From positions 1-5,748 of the forward strand of contig JAISBC010000051.1 in the NCBI GenBank assembly GCA_031266385.1: DNA of 5,748 nt. The letters run 5' to 3'. This DNA comes from Holosporales bacterium (GTDB lineage Bacteria; Pseudomonadota; Alphaproteobacteria; RUG11792). Made by a program: the position numbers and the translations under genes. The notes under the pieces are model-generated. The model was not told where the DNA came from. It worked only from the letters and a program-made list of their open reading frames with translations, and did not search any database. Position 1 is the first letter of the stretch. Each line of letters starts with the position of its first letter. Shown here one piece after another: positions 5,723 to 5,748 of this stretch.

Positions 5723-5748
5723 ATGAAAATATTTGATAAATTTTCTAA
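5723..5748 (+). CDS. Start of an unidentified gene, cut by the window edge
   Basis: Only eight full codons are visible (MKIFDKFS), followed by the edge of the window. The call rests on the strong ribosome site nine bases upstream and the spacer between this ATG and smr. Eight residues are too few to say anything about function; the stretch is AT-rich compared with the pdh genes. It runs in the same direction as smr, 112 bases after the smr stop, and probably has its own control region given the palindromes in between. Confidence 0.55.

Overview
The window reads as a segment of an alphaproteobacterial genome of moderate GC, judged by eye at a little under 50%. The evidence is protein-level. 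The two-gene (alpha plus beta) pyruvate dehydrogenase E1, the short glucose-6-phosphate isomerase with an alphaproteobacterial-looking motif set, and the stand-alone Smr protein with a D-x-x-x-W-x-x-x-x-x-T-V N-terminus all fit that class. E1 beta has no N-terminal lipoyl domain, unlike many free-living Rhizobiales, Caulobacterales and Rhodospirillales. That recalls Rickettsia and mitochondria and suggests a Rickettsiales- or Holosporales-like or other deep lineage. This placement is an inference and was not tested by any search.

Layout, left to right. Positions 1-169 hold no gene I can support. At 170-263 is a minus-strand tRNA-Ser(GCU) with an encoded CCA end. Then comes a tight minus-strand block, in transcription order: pdhA (E1 alpha, 4706-3750), pdhB (E1 beta, 3753-2767), pdhC (E2, 2746-1499) and pgi (1498-299). 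pdhA and pdhB overlap by 4 bases (ATGA), pdhB and pdhC are 20 bases apart, and the pdhC stop abuts the pgi start with no spacer. The tRNA lies 35 bases beyond pgi on the same strand, so it could sit on the same transcript. A plausible sigma-70-type promoter lies just upstream of pdhA at 4740-4769. The lipoamide dehydrogenase (E3) is not in the window.

The 409-base divergent region 4707-5115 separates the pdh block from a plus-strand Smr-domain gene (5116-5610). It carries promoter candidates on both strands, a 12-base palindrome, and a right half whose composition and short open frames hint at a decayed gene. After smr, an AT-rich spacer with three copies of GGTTTA (two forming a perfect 14-base palindrome) leads to a strong Shine-Dalgarno and the first codons of another gene that runs off the right edge.

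Functionally, the main block joins a glycolytic entry enzyme (glucose-6-phosphate to fructose-6-phosphate) with the complex that converts pyruvate to acetyl-CoA. These are two ends of glucose catabolism placed under what looks like one promoter. I found no phage, transposon, CRISPR, toxin-antitoxin or defence locus. The window is mainly core metabolism, with a few points worth a second look.
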